A stretch of 15,780 bases of DNA from Solirubrobacterales bacterium. GTDB lineage: Bacteria; Actinomycetota; Thermoleophilia; Solirubrobacterales; Solirubrobacteraceae. The number at the start of each line of letters is the position of its first letter. The first letter of the stretch is position 1. The stretch is taken from the NCBI GenBank assembly GCA_013695395.1, contig JACDAP010000418.1, forward strand, positions 1-15,780, in the 5' to 3' direction. The notes under the pieces were generated by a model, which saw only the letters and a program-made list of their open reading frames with translations, did not search any database and was not told the origin of the DNA. This document shows, piece after piece, positions 8,678 through 15,780 of this stretch. Both the position numbers and the translations under genes were made by a program.

Positions 8678-9883
8678 ATGCCCCGCATCCCGCGTAGGCG
8701 CAAGAGCACGGATAACGACGAGTCGGTCGAGGCGGCGGCTCCGGCCGAGGAGGGCCCCGCCACGCCCGCGGCCGATCCCATGGCCGCCGGCGCGCCGGAG
8801 GCCGAGGCGCCGATCGGCGGCGCCGACTGGTCGAACACGCCGGAGGACGACGAGGCCGACGAGGCCGAGCTGGCCGACGCCCCGCTCACGTCGGCCGACA
8901 TGGAGGCTGACGAGCGCGGCAGCGCCGAGTCGACACGGTACGACGAGGAGGAGACCGAGGTGCGCGAGCCCGCCGCCGTCGGTTCGGGCCACGGGCCCGA
9001 CGAGGTCTCACGCGTGTCGGTCGTCAACGAGCCCCAGGTCCCCGGTGACGCGGACGACGAATACCGCTGGCACACCGGCCTCAAGCGCCCCTCCGGCGCT
9101 CCGGACGCCGTCGAGTTCATCGACGTGCACAAGGCCTTCGGGCGCAACAAGATCCTCCGCGGCCTCGACCTCGGGCTGCCCGAGGGCAAGATCTCGATGA
9201 TCCTCGGCCCGTCGGGCACCGGCAAGTCGGTGTGCATCAAGCACATGGTCGGCCTGCTGTACCCCGACGAGGGCGACGTCCTGGTCCACGGCGAGTCAGT
9301 GCCGAACATGCTCGACGACGAGCTCTTCGAGATGCGCAAGAAGTTCGGCGTCCTCTTCCAGGACGGCGCGCTCTTCGGCTCGATGAACGTCTTCGACAAC
9401 GTCTGCTTCCCGCTGCGCCAGCACACGGACAAGAGCGAGGACGAGATCAGCGGAGTCGTGTCGCGTCGCCTCGAGGAGGTTGGCTTGGAGGCGGCGGGCA
9501 ACCTGATGCCGAACGAGCTCTCCGGCGGGATGCGCAAGCGCGCAGGCTTTGCCCGGGCGCTCGTGCTCGATCCCGACATCGTCCTCTTCGACGAGCCCGA
9601 CTCGGGCCTTGACCCGGTCCGCACCGCGCTGCTCGGTGAGCTCATCCAGGAGATCCACGAGGACGTCATGGGCGAGCGCAAGAAGAGCGGGGGGCACCTC
9701 CCGGCCTTCACCCTCATCACGCACGACATCATGACCGCCCGCCGCGTCGCCGAGCACATCTCGGTGCTGTGGAAGGGCAAGATCGTCGAGTCCGGCCCGG
9801 CCGAGGAGCTCTTCAACTCCGACAACGCGTTCGTGCGCCAGTTCCTCTCCGGCGAGTCGCAGGGGCCGCTCGGGATGGAGTAG
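8678..9883 (+). CDS. MlaF/Mkl-like ABC transporter ATPase with acidic N-terminal extension
   Basis: Powers the MCE lipid transporter on the cytoplasmic side. Residues ~143-401 are a complete ABC ATPase: Walker A GPSGTGKS (177-184), Q-loop Gln228, signature LSGGM (281-285), Walker B IVLFDEP (301-307) with Asp305/Glu306, and H-loop His349. The FQDGALFGSMNVFDNV stretch is characteristic of MlaF/Mkl. Ahead of it is an unusual ~142-residue extension: a basic head (RIPRRRK), then Ala/Pro/Glu/Asp-rich low-complexity sequence with several acidic runs (EDDEADEAEL, YDEEETEV), predicted disordered. E. coli MlaF is about 269 residues without it. The ATG at 8678 has GGAGGG 6 bases upstream, and the extension has the same codon bias as the core, so it is probably translated. 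In mycobacteria the ATPase (MceG/Mkl) is encoded away from mce operons; here it is within. Confidence 0.93.
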   Translation: MPRIPRRRKSTDNDESVEAAAPAEEGPATPAADPMAAGAPEAEAPIGGADWSNTPEDDEADEAELADAPLTSADMEADERGSAESTRYDEEETEVREPAAVGSGHGPDEVSRVSVVNEPQVPGDADDEYRWHTGLKRPSGAPDAVEFIDVHKAFGRNKILRGLDLGLPEGKISMILGPSGTGKSVCIKHMVGLLYPDEGDVLVHGESVPNMLDDELFEMRKKFGVLFQDGALFGSMNVFDNVCFPLRQHTDKSEDEISGVVSRRLEEVGLEAAGNLMPNELSGGMRKRAGFARALVLDPDIVLFDEPDSGLDPVRTALLGELIQEIHEDVMGERKKSGGHLPAFTLITHDIMTARRVAEHISVLWKGKIVESGPAEELFNSDNAFVRQFLSGESQGPLGME

Positions 9884-10119
9884 GTTCCGCGATCAGGACG
9901 GATAGGAGGTGGGCCTGCTTGGAGGCGGGCGCCCACACCGACCCGTCGCCCGCAGCCAGTCGCTTAACGTGCGATGAACACCCGTTTCGCAAGACTGGCG
10001 CGGATCAACCAGCGTGATACCCGTCACGCGCCCCTCCGAACCGACCCACCCGGTTCCGCACCGCAGTCAGTCCCACCGTTGCCGCACTCCGCCTCCCACC
10101 TCCCCGTTCGTCGTCGCGC
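9884..10119 (+). promoter_or_regulatory. 236-base intercistronic region before the first mce gene
   Basis: This is the only large gap in the transporter operon. It contains a perfect Shine-Dalgarno-like AGGAGGTG (9904-9911) with no ATG/GTG in reach; a TTG at 9919 would open a 32-residue peptide ending at 10017. GTGGGC (9909-9914) can pair with GCCCAC (9931-9936), and GAACCG (10038-10043) with CGGTTC (10051-10056). Two upstream purine blocks, GGAGGTGGG (9905-9913) and GGAGGCGG (9921-9928), are exactly complementary to CCCACCTCC (10095-10103) and CCGCCTCC (10089-10096) just before the mce start. No convincing internal promoter was found. Confidence 0.4.
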
Positions 10120-11448
10120 ATGAGCACCGTCCGCGTGCTCACCGTCGCCGTGCTGCTCGGCGCCGTGGTCCTTCTGGCCGTGGCGCTGCTGGGTGGTGGC
10201 GCGGAGACCGAGTACAAGCTGCGCTTCGAGACGGCCGGCCAGCTCGTCAACGACGACGACGTCCAGATCGGTGGCCGCCGGGTCGGCTCGATCAAGGACG
10301 TCAAGCTCACCTCGGACAACCAGGCCGAGGTCACGATCGCCGTCAAGGACGAGTTCACGCCGCTGACCACGGGCACCACCGCGATCATCCGGCAGACCTC
10401 GCTCTCCGGGATCGCGAACCGCTACGTCGCGCTCACCAAGGGCCCGGGTGCCGAGCTGGAGCCCGACGCGCTGCTGAGCGCGGAGAAGACCACGACTCCG
10501 GTCGACATCGACCAGCTCTTCGCGACCTTCGACGAGAAGACCCGCAAGGGGCTGCAGGACGTCATCGCCGGCTCCGCGCAGCAGCTCGACGGGGTCGCGC
10601 CGCAGGCCAACGAGGGGCTTGAGTTCCTCAACCCGGCACTGACCGCGACCCAGCGGGTCGTGGGCGAGCTGACACGGGACCAGCAGGTGTTCCGCGACTT
10701 CGTCTCGACCACCTCCCGCGTGACCAGCGCGGTCGCCGAGCGACGCAACGACCTCTCGGGGCTCGTCGCCAACGCGAACCGGAGCGCGCAGGCGATCGGC
10801 AGCGAGAACGTCGCGCTCGCCGACGCCCTCCAGGTGCTCCCGCCGACCCTGCGCCGCGCGAACACGACCTTCGTCAACCTCCGTTCGACGCTCGACGACC
10901 TCGACACGCTGGTCGACGTCTCCAAGCCCGCCACGAAGGACCTGGCCCCGTTCCTGCGCCAGCTGCGCCCGCTCGTGGCCGACGCGCGGCCGACGATCGC
11001 CGACCTGCGCCAGCTCGTCCGCGCGCCGGGCCGCGGGAACGACCTCGTCGAGCTGCTGCGGAAGGCTCCCCGCCTGGAACGTGAGGCCCGCCCCGCGTTC
11101 AAGGGGTCGATCGCCGCGCTCCGCAAGAGCCGACCGGTGCTCGAGTTCATCCGGCCGTACACCCCCGAGCTGACCGGCTGGCTGCGGGACTTCGGGCAGA
11201 CGACCGCCAACTACGACGCCAACGGGCACTTCGCGCGCGTCTCCCCGATCTTCAACGCGTTCTCGGTCAACTCCGACAACGTGCTCGAACCCAACCAGTC
11301 CCCGGACCGCCCGGTGGCCCCGATCACCGGCCAGTTCCGGCGCTGCCCCGGCGCGGCCACGCAGCCTGCGGCCGACGGCTCGAGCCCCTTCCGTGACGCG
11401 GGCGGCAAGCTCGACTGTGACCCGAGCCAGGTGATCCCGGGCCGATGA
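10120..11448 (+). CDS. MCE-domain protein 1 (MlaD/Mce family)
   Basis: A 442-residue envelope protein. Residues 4-26 form one membrane anchor; ~31-110 are an MCE domain with DDVQIGGRRVGSIKDV (46-61) and IRQTSLSGIANRYVAL (90-105), the latter at the central pore-loop position. A post-domain motif TTTPVDIDQLFATFDEKTR (124-142) leads into long helical segments (~140-350), as in Mce proteins that form an extended tube. Near the C-terminus NYDANGHFARV (364-374) is shared with the other MCE proteins here. Two cysteines near the end (RRCPG and LDCDPS) might form a disulfide. The ATG is the only possible start: the frame has a TGA at 10015-10017 and no ATG/GTG/TTG until 10120. There is no Shine-Dalgarno, and a pyrimidine-rich stretch precedes it. 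It overlaps the next gene by four bases (ATGA). Confidence 0.92.
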   Translation: MSTVRVLTVAVLLGAVVLLAVALLGGGAETEYKLRFETAGQLVNDDDVQIGGRRVGSIKDVKLTSDNQAEVTIAVKDEFTPLTTGTTAIIRQTSLSGIANRYVALTKGPGAELEPDALLSAEKTTTPVDIDQLFATFDEKTRKGLQDVIAGSAQQLDGVAPQANEGLEFLNPALTATQRVVGELTRDQQVFRDFVSTTSRVTSAVAERRNDLSGLVANANRSAQAIGSENVALADALQVLPPTLRRANTTFVNLRSTLDDLDTLVDVSKPATKDLAPFLRQLRPLVADARPTIADLRQLVRAPGRGNDLVELLRKAPRLEREARPAFKGSIAALRKSRPVLEFIRPYTPELTGWLRDFGQTTANYDANGHFARVSPIFNAFSVNSDNVLEPNQSPDRPVAPITGQFRRCPGAATQPAADGSSPFRDAGGKLDCDPSQVIPGR

Positions 11449-12887
11449 GGCGCCTGCTCGCCATCACGCTGCTCGCGCTCTGCGCCGGGGGCCTCTGGGT
11501 CTTCGGGGCCGGCGCGGGAGAGGGGACCGGGGAGCGATACCTCGTCGACGCTGAGTTCCGCAACGCGTTCCTGCTCGTGCCCGGCGAGGACGTCAAGATC
11601 GCCGGGGTCCGCGTCGGGGAGATCAAGTCGCTGGACGTCACCGAGCGGCAGACCGCCTCGGTCGTCCTCGACATCACCGAGCCCGGCTTCGGTGACTGGC
11701 GCCAGGACGCGACCTGCACGATCCGCCCGCAGTCCCTGATCGGCGAGAAGTTCGTCGAGTGCACCCCGACGCAACCGCGCGCGGAGGGCGACGAGGCGCC
11801 GCCGCTGCTTGCGACCGAGGACCGCGACGGCGAGCAGGTCGCGATCCTGCCGGTGGAGAACACGCGACGCCCGGTCGACCTCGACCTCGTCAACAACACG
11901 CTACGGATGCCCTACCGGGAGCGGCTGACGATCCTGCTCAACGAGTTCGGCGCCGGTGTCGCGGGCAAGGGCGAACAGCTCGGCGAGATCATCCGCACAG
12001 CCGATCCAGCGCTCAAGGCGACCGACGAGGTGCTCGAGCTGCTCGCCGAGCAGAACGACACGCTCGAGCAGCTCGCCCAGGACTCCGACGCCTCCCTGGC
12101 ACCGCTGGCCGACGACCGGGAGCGGCTCGCGAGCTTCATCACCCAGAGCCGCAAGGTCGCCGAGGCCACCGCGGAGCGCAGCACCGATCTGGAGGCGAAC
12201 ATCCAGCGGCTCCCCGCCTTCCTGCGCGAGCTGCGCCCGACCATGACGCGCCTCGGCGCGCTGGCCGACCAGGGCACGCCGGTGCTCTCCGACCTGAACC
12301 GCGTCGGGCCCGACGTGGGCCGCCTGATCACGCAGCTCGGTCCGTTCTCGAAGGCGGCGACGCCCGCGTTCGTCACGCTCGGGGACGCGAGCGTCACGGG
12401 GCGCCGGGCGCTCAACAACTCCCAGCCGATCATCCGTGACGTGAAGACCTTCGCGGGCTCGAGCAAGACGGTCGCCCGCGACCTGCGACAGCTCACCGAG
12501 AGCATCCGCGACACCGGCGGCATCGAGCGGATCATGGACTTCGCGTTCTTCCAGGTGGCCGCGATCAACGGCTACGACCGGCTCGGGCACTACCTGCGGG
12601 CCCAGCTGCTGGTGAACCTCTGTTCGGACTACGCGACCGAGAACGATCCCGCCTGCACCGCGAACTTCGTGCAGGACGACGACAGCTCCGACATCGCGCT
12701 GCCGGCCGAGAAGGTTCAGGCCGCGCAGACGGTTTCCGCAGCGAAGCCCGCAGCCGCGAAGACGGTGGCCAAGAAGGTCGCGGACGCCCCGCGCGCCGCC
12801 CGCGCACCCGCCGCTGAGGCGCCTGCGGTTCCGCCGGCCGCGAACGCCGTGCTCGATTACCTGCTCGGGGACGGTGATGCGAAGTGA
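11445..12887 (+). CDS. MCE-domain protein 2 (MlaD/Mce family) with Ala/Pro/Lys-rich tail
   Basis: The 480-residue product has an N-terminal hydrophobic anchor (3-24), an MCE domain (~31-108) with EDVKIAGVRVGEIKSLDV (48-65) and IRPQSLIGEKFVEC (93-106), then the shared post-domain motif in a degenerate form (RRPVDLDLVNNTLRMPYRERL, 141-161). Helical, coiled-coil-like sequence (160-370) is rich in ELLAEQNDTLEQL-type heptads. GYDRLGHYLRA (376-386) is its version of the C-terminal motif. After a Cys-containing segment (LCSDYATENDPAC) there is a ~60-residue Ala/Pro/Lys-rich tail that could be flexible or contact cell wall. Cys13 in the anchor is not in a good lipobox (Leu at -1). Start and stop overlap neighbours (ATGA at 11445, GTGA at 12884), so translation is coupled. 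Confidence 0.92.
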   Translation: MRRLLAITLLALCAGGLWVFGAGAGEGTGERYLVDAEFRNAFLLVPGEDVKIAGVRVGEIKSLDVTERQTASVVLDITEPGFGDWRQDATCTIRPQSLIGEKFVECTPTQPRAEGDEAPPLLATEDRDGEQVAILPVENTRRPVDLDLVNNTLRMPYRERLTILLNEFGAGVAGKGEQLGEIIRTADPALKATDEVLELLAEQNDTLEQLAQDSDASLAPLADDRERLASFITQSRKVAEATAERSTDLEANIQRLPAFLRELRPTMTRLGALADQGTPVLSDLNRVGPDVGRLITQLGPFSKAATPAFVTLGDASVTGRRALNNSQPIIRDVKTFAGSSKTVARDLRQLTESIRDTGGIERIMDFAFFQVAAINGYDRLGHYLRAQLLVNLCSDYATENDPACTANFVQDDDSSDIALPAEKVQAAQTVSAAKPAAAKTVAKKVADAPRAARAPAAEAPAVPPAANAVLDYLLGDGDAK

Positions 12888-14317
12888 AGAAGCGGCGCAA
12901 CAGCGGATCGATCGCCGGCAACCCGGTGCTCGTGGGCGCCTCGACCGTCCTCGTGATCGTCGTCGCCGTCTTCCTGGCCTACAACGCAAACTCGGGACTC
13001 CCGTTCGTCCCGACCTACTCGGTGAAGACCGAGGTGCCGAGCGCCGCCCAGCTCGTGGCCGGCAACGAGGTGCGGCTCGGTGGCGTGCGCGTCGGTGTCG
13101 TGAGCGACATCACCCCGGTGCGCAAGCCGGACGGCAGCGTCATGGCGCAGCTGAGCCTCGAGCTCGATACGACGGTCGATCCGCTCCCGCAGGACTCGAC
13201 GGTCCTCATCAGGCCGAAGTCCGCGCTCGGGCTGAAGTACGTGGAGCTCAGCAAGGGCACCTCACCGAAGGGCCTGGACGCCGGCGGGACCCTCCCGCTC
13301 GGCCAGGCCAAGCCGGCACCGGTCGAGTTCGACGAGTTCCTCGGCACGTTCGACGAGAAGACGCGGGTGGCCTCGCGGAAGAACCTCGTGGAGTTCGGCA
13401 ACGCGCTCGCCGGACGGGGCGCCGATCTGAACGCCGCGCTCACCGACCTGCAGCCGCTGCTCGTGAACCTGCAGCCGGTGATGCGCAACCTCGCTGACCC
13501 GCAGACCAAGCTCTCGCGGCTCGTGCGCGCGCTCGGTGCGACCGCGGCGGCTGTCGCACCGGTCGCCACCGACCAGGCCGCGCTGTTCCGGAACCTCGAC
13601 ACGACCTTCACCGGCCTTGCAGGCGTGACCGGGCCGATCCAGGAGTCGATCACCGGCGGCCCACCCGCGCTCGACGCCGCGATCCGAAACCTCCCGCGCC
13701 AGCGCCCGTTCCTGCGGAACTCCGAGGCGTTCTTCCGTGAGCTGCGTCCCGGCACCCGCGCGCTGCGCACCGCCGCGCCGACGCTCGCCGACGCGCTCGT
13801 GATCGGCACGCCGGTGCTGCGCCGCTCCACGGTCTTCAACGCCCGCCTCAAGCCGACGTTCCGCTCCCTCGAGCGGTTCGCCGCCGATCCGCTGGCCTCG
13901 CTCGGCATCCGCGACCTCGGCAACACGGCCCGGATCCTCACCCCGACCATCGCCCGCCTGAAGCCGGCCCAGACGGTCTGCAACTACGTCTCGCTCTGGT
14001 TCCGGAACGTCGCCTCGGTCATCTCCCAGGGCGACAGCAACGGGACCGGCCAGCGGTTCATCATCGTGGCGACCCCCCAGGGCGAGAACAACGAGGGGCT
14101 CTTCGCCGCCTCGCCGGCCAACGGCAAGGGTACGGACCGGGGCGACACGACCCGCAACTACCTGCACACGAACCCGTACCCGAACGTCGCCGCGCCCGAC
14201 CAGCTCCAGGAGTGCGAGGCCGCGAACGAGCCGTTCATCACCGGCCGCCAGGTCATCGGCAACGTCGCCGGCAACCAGGGTCGCCTGACCGAGAAGACGA
14301 CGGTGGACCGCGGATGA
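12884..14317 (+). CDS. MCE-domain protein 3 (MlaD/Mce family)
   Basis: The 477-residue product starts at a GTG that overlaps the previous stop (GTGA). Basic MKKRRN precedes a membrane anchor (~14-33), giving a standard inside-out topology with the bulk outside the cytoplasmic membrane. The MCE domain (~45-125) contains NEVRLGGVRVGVVSDITPV (61-79) and IRPKSALGLKYVELSKG (109-125), the best match in the operon to the family consensus. The post-domain motif is PAPVEFDEFLGTFDEKTR (144-161), very close to that of MCE protein 1. Helical repeats with 'LRPGTRALRTAAPTLADAL'-type sequence follow. The C-terminal part holds NYVSLWFRNVASVIS and QGDSNGTGQRF (382-392), a divergent version of the shared motif, then a Gly/Asn-rich polar end with one Cys. 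It overlaps the next gene by ATGA. Confidence 0.92.
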   Translation: MKKRRNSGSIAGNPVLVGASTVLVIVVAVFLAYNANSGLPFVPTYSVKTEVPSAAQLVAGNEVRLGGVRVGVVSDITPVRKPDGSVMAQLSLELDTTVDPLPQDSTVLIRPKSALGLKYVELSKGTSPKGLDAGGTLPLGQAKPAPVEFDEFLGTFDEKTRVASRKNLVEFGNALAGRGADLNAALTDLQPLLVNLQPVMRNLADPQTKLSRLVRALGATAAAVAPVATDQAALFRNLDTTFTGLAGVTGPIQESITGGPPALDAAIRNLPRQRPFLRNSEAFFRELRPGTRALRTAAPTLADALVIGTPVLRRSTVFNARLKPTFRSLERFAADPLASLGIRDLGNTARILTPTIARLKPAQTVCNYVSLWFRNVASVISQGDSNGTGQRFIIVATPQGENNEGLFAASPANGKGTDRGDTTRNYLHTNPYPNVAAPDQLQECEAANEPFITGRQVIGNVAGNQGRLTEKTTVDRG

Positions 14318-15780
14318 GCCGTCGCGGCCGCGAGCGCACCCTCCGCAAGGACCGTACGGGCGCGAGCCCGCTGGTCGTCGGCATCCTGACGGCGATCGTC
14401 GCCGGGATCGGGATCTACTTCGGCTTCACGAAGTCGAACCCGTTCGCGAACCCCTACGAGGTCAAGGCCGTTTTCGCGTCGGCCACGTCGATCCGGCCGA
14501 AGTCCCCGGTGCGCATCGCGGGGGTCACGATCGGCAAGGTCAAGAGCGTCGATCGCCAGCCCGACACGGACGCGGCGATCATCACGATGGAGATCGCCGA
14601 GAAGGGACTGCCGCTCCACAAGGACGCGACGATGAAGATCCGGCCGCGGATCTTCCTCGAGGGCAACTTCTTCGTGGACCTCGAGCCGGGCTCGCCGTCG
14701 GCCCCCGTGCTCGGCGACGGGGACACGCTCGCGATCGCCCAGACCGCGAGTCCCGTGCAGTTCGACGAGGTGCTCACCGCCCTTCAGGGCGACACGCGGG
14801 AGAGCCTGAAGACCCTCATCCAGGGCTACGGGAGCGCGCTGACCAGCCGTCCGCGGCCGGTCGACGACGCCGACGGCGGCCGCTTCACCGAGGGCGAGTC
14901 CGCCGCCGAGTCGCTCAACGGCGCCGCGGAGGTCAGCGGCGACGCGCTCCGGGGCACCGCGATCGTCAACGACGCGTTCACCGGCTCGGAGCCGGAAGAC
15001 CTGTCGCGGCTCATCAAGGGCCTCGGCAAGGTGACCGCGGCGCTCGACACCCGCCGGCCGCAGCTCCAGGATCTCGTCACGAACTTCAACGTCACGCTCG
15101 GCGCCCTGGCCGCAGAGGACACGAGCCTGCGCGCCTCGGTCCGTCAGCTCGCACCGACCCTGCGGACGACCTCGATCACCCTGGCCTCCCTGAACGCCGC
15201 CTTCCCGAGCACCCGTGCCTTCGCCCGCGAGATCCTCCCGGGGGTCCGCGAGACGCCCGCGACGATCGCCGCCTCCTTCCCGTGGATCACGCAGACGCGC
15301 CGCCTGCTGGGCGACCAGGAGCTCCGCGGGCTGACCCGCGAGCTGCAGCCCACGGTGGGCAACCTCTCCAAGGTGGTCGACACCGGCGTTCAGCTGCTGC
15401 CGCAGATCGACGACACCTCGCGCTGCCTGAGCCAGGTCGTGCTCCCGACCGGGGACATCAAGATCCAGGAGGGCGACTTCACCACGGGCGTGGAGAACTA
15501 CAAGGAGTTCTGGTACTCGCTGGTCGGGCTCGCGGGCGAGGACCAGAACTTCGACGCGAACGGCCCGTACGTCCGCTTCCAGACCGGCGGCGGGACCAAG
15601 GGGATCTCGACGAGCAAGGGCGGCACGCTCGGTGAGCCGTACTACGCGAACGTCACCCAGACGCCGCTCGGCACACGACCCGCCTTCACCGGCACCAAGC
15701 CGCCGTACAACTCGACGGCGAAGTGCAAGAACCAGAAGATCCCGGACCTGAACGGCGCGAAGACCGGCCCGCCCGACGGC
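14314..15780 (+). CDS. MCE-domain protein 4 (MlaD/Mce family), cut by window end
   Basis: The ATG at 14314 overlaps the previous TGA, and the frame stays open for 489 codons to the last base, so the C-terminus lies outside the window. A strongly basic head (SRRGRERTLRKDR) precedes the anchor (~17-38). The MCE domain (~47-126) shows SPVRIAGVTIGKVKSVD (64-80) and IRPRIFLEGNFFVDLEPG (109-126). The post-domain motif is SPVQFDEVLTALQGDTRESL (146-165). The helical part (~165-370) includes an acidic insert (DDADGGRFTEGESAAE) not seen in the other three. Near the visible end NYKEFWYSLVGLAGEDQ and NFDANGPYVRFQTGGG (412-427) give the clearest copy of the C-terminal motif. Further mce genes probably follow, since actinobacterial operons usually encode six. 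Confidence 0.92.
   Translation, partial: MSRRGRERTLRKDRTGASPLVVGILTAIVAGIGIYFGFTKSNPFANPYEVKAVFASATSIRPKSPVRIAGVTIGKVKSVDRQPDTDAAIITMEIAEKGLPLHKDATMKIRPRIFLEGNFFVDLEPGSPSAPVLGDGDTLAIAQTASPVQFDEVLTALQGDTRESLKTLIQGYGSALTSRPRPVDDADGGRFTEGESAAESLNGAAEVSGDALRGTAIVNDAFTGSEPEDLSRLIKGLGKVTAALDTRRPQLQDLVTNFNVTLGALAAEDTSLRASVRQLAPTLRTTSITLASLNAAFPSTRAFAREILPGVRETPATIAASFPWITQTRRLLGDQELRGLTRELQPTVGNLSKVVDTGVQLLPQIDDTSRCLSQVVLPTGDIKIQEGDFTTGVENYKEFWYSLVGLAGEDQNFDANGPYVRFQTGGGTKGISTSKGGTLGEPYYANVTQTPLGTRPAFTGTKPPYNSTAKCKNQKIPDLNGAKTGPPDG

Noticed and set aside
9919..10017. 32-residue peptide from TTG at 9919 after a perfect SD
   Set aside because: Not listed as a gene: rare start codon, no recognisable sequence, spacing of about 10 bases. 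Kept only as part of the intercistronic observation.
11445..11510. Possible lipoprotein signal in MCE protein 2 (Cys13)
   Set aside because: The residue before the cysteine is Leu rather than Gly/Ala/Ser, and the hydrophobic stretch continues past it, so a membrane anchor fits better.

Overview
The window is very GC-rich DNA with tightly packed genes, GTG and ATG starts and 1-4 base stop/start overlaps. Together with a mycobacteria-like mce lipid-transport operon, this suggests a high-GC actinobacterium. The co-occurrence of a type III glutamine synthetase, a PucR-type regulator and an mce cluster that carries its own ATPase makes a deep-branching lineage such as Thermoleophilia/Solirubrobacterales plausible. 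That placement is inference; the window contains no rRNA or marker gene that could settle it.

Left part (1-6300). The window opens in the 3' end of selO (protein adenylyltransferase SelO), followed by two strong hairpins in the convergent gap to a type III glutamine synthetase gene (glnN, minus strand). A 211-base divergent control region separates glnN from amtB (ammonium channel) and glnK (PII protein) on the plus strand. A PucR/CdaR-type transcription regulator and a 70-codon small ORF follow. This is a nitrogen-assimilation block: AmtB imports ammonium, GlnK senses 2-oxoglutarate/ATP/ADP and gates AmtB, and GSIII fixes ammonium into glutamine. The PII protein lacks the T-loop tyrosine (residue 51) that is normally uridylylated or adenylylated. 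GSIII enzymes are also not known to be adenylylated. The block therefore looks built to work without GlnD/GlnE-type covalent modification. The PucR-type protein is a candidate local regulator.

Middle (6301-7079). A short lipoprotein gene lies on the minus strand, back to back with the next operon, with a plausible promoter for that operon in the divergent gap.

Right part (7080-15780, continuing past the end). This is an mce/Mla-type lipid ABC transporter operon: two MlaE/YrbE permeases, an MlaF-like ATPase with an unusual acidic N-terminal extension of about 142 residues, a 236-base gap, then at least four consecutive single-pass MCE proteins, the last cut by the window edge. The permeases and ATPase would form the inner-membrane engine; the MCE proteins would form a hetero-oligomeric substrate-binding tube or shuttle in the cell envelope. 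All four MCE proteins share a short motif just after the MCE domain and another near the C-terminus, so they are diverged paralogues. I saw no insertion sequence, phage gene, CRISPR array, tRNA or rRNA. I found no wholly new system. The most unusual points are the modification-free PII/GSIII pairing, the ATPase extension, and the intercistronic region before the first mce gene, where a perfect orphan Shine-Dalgarno sequence is complementary to a pyrimidine block in front of an SD-less start.
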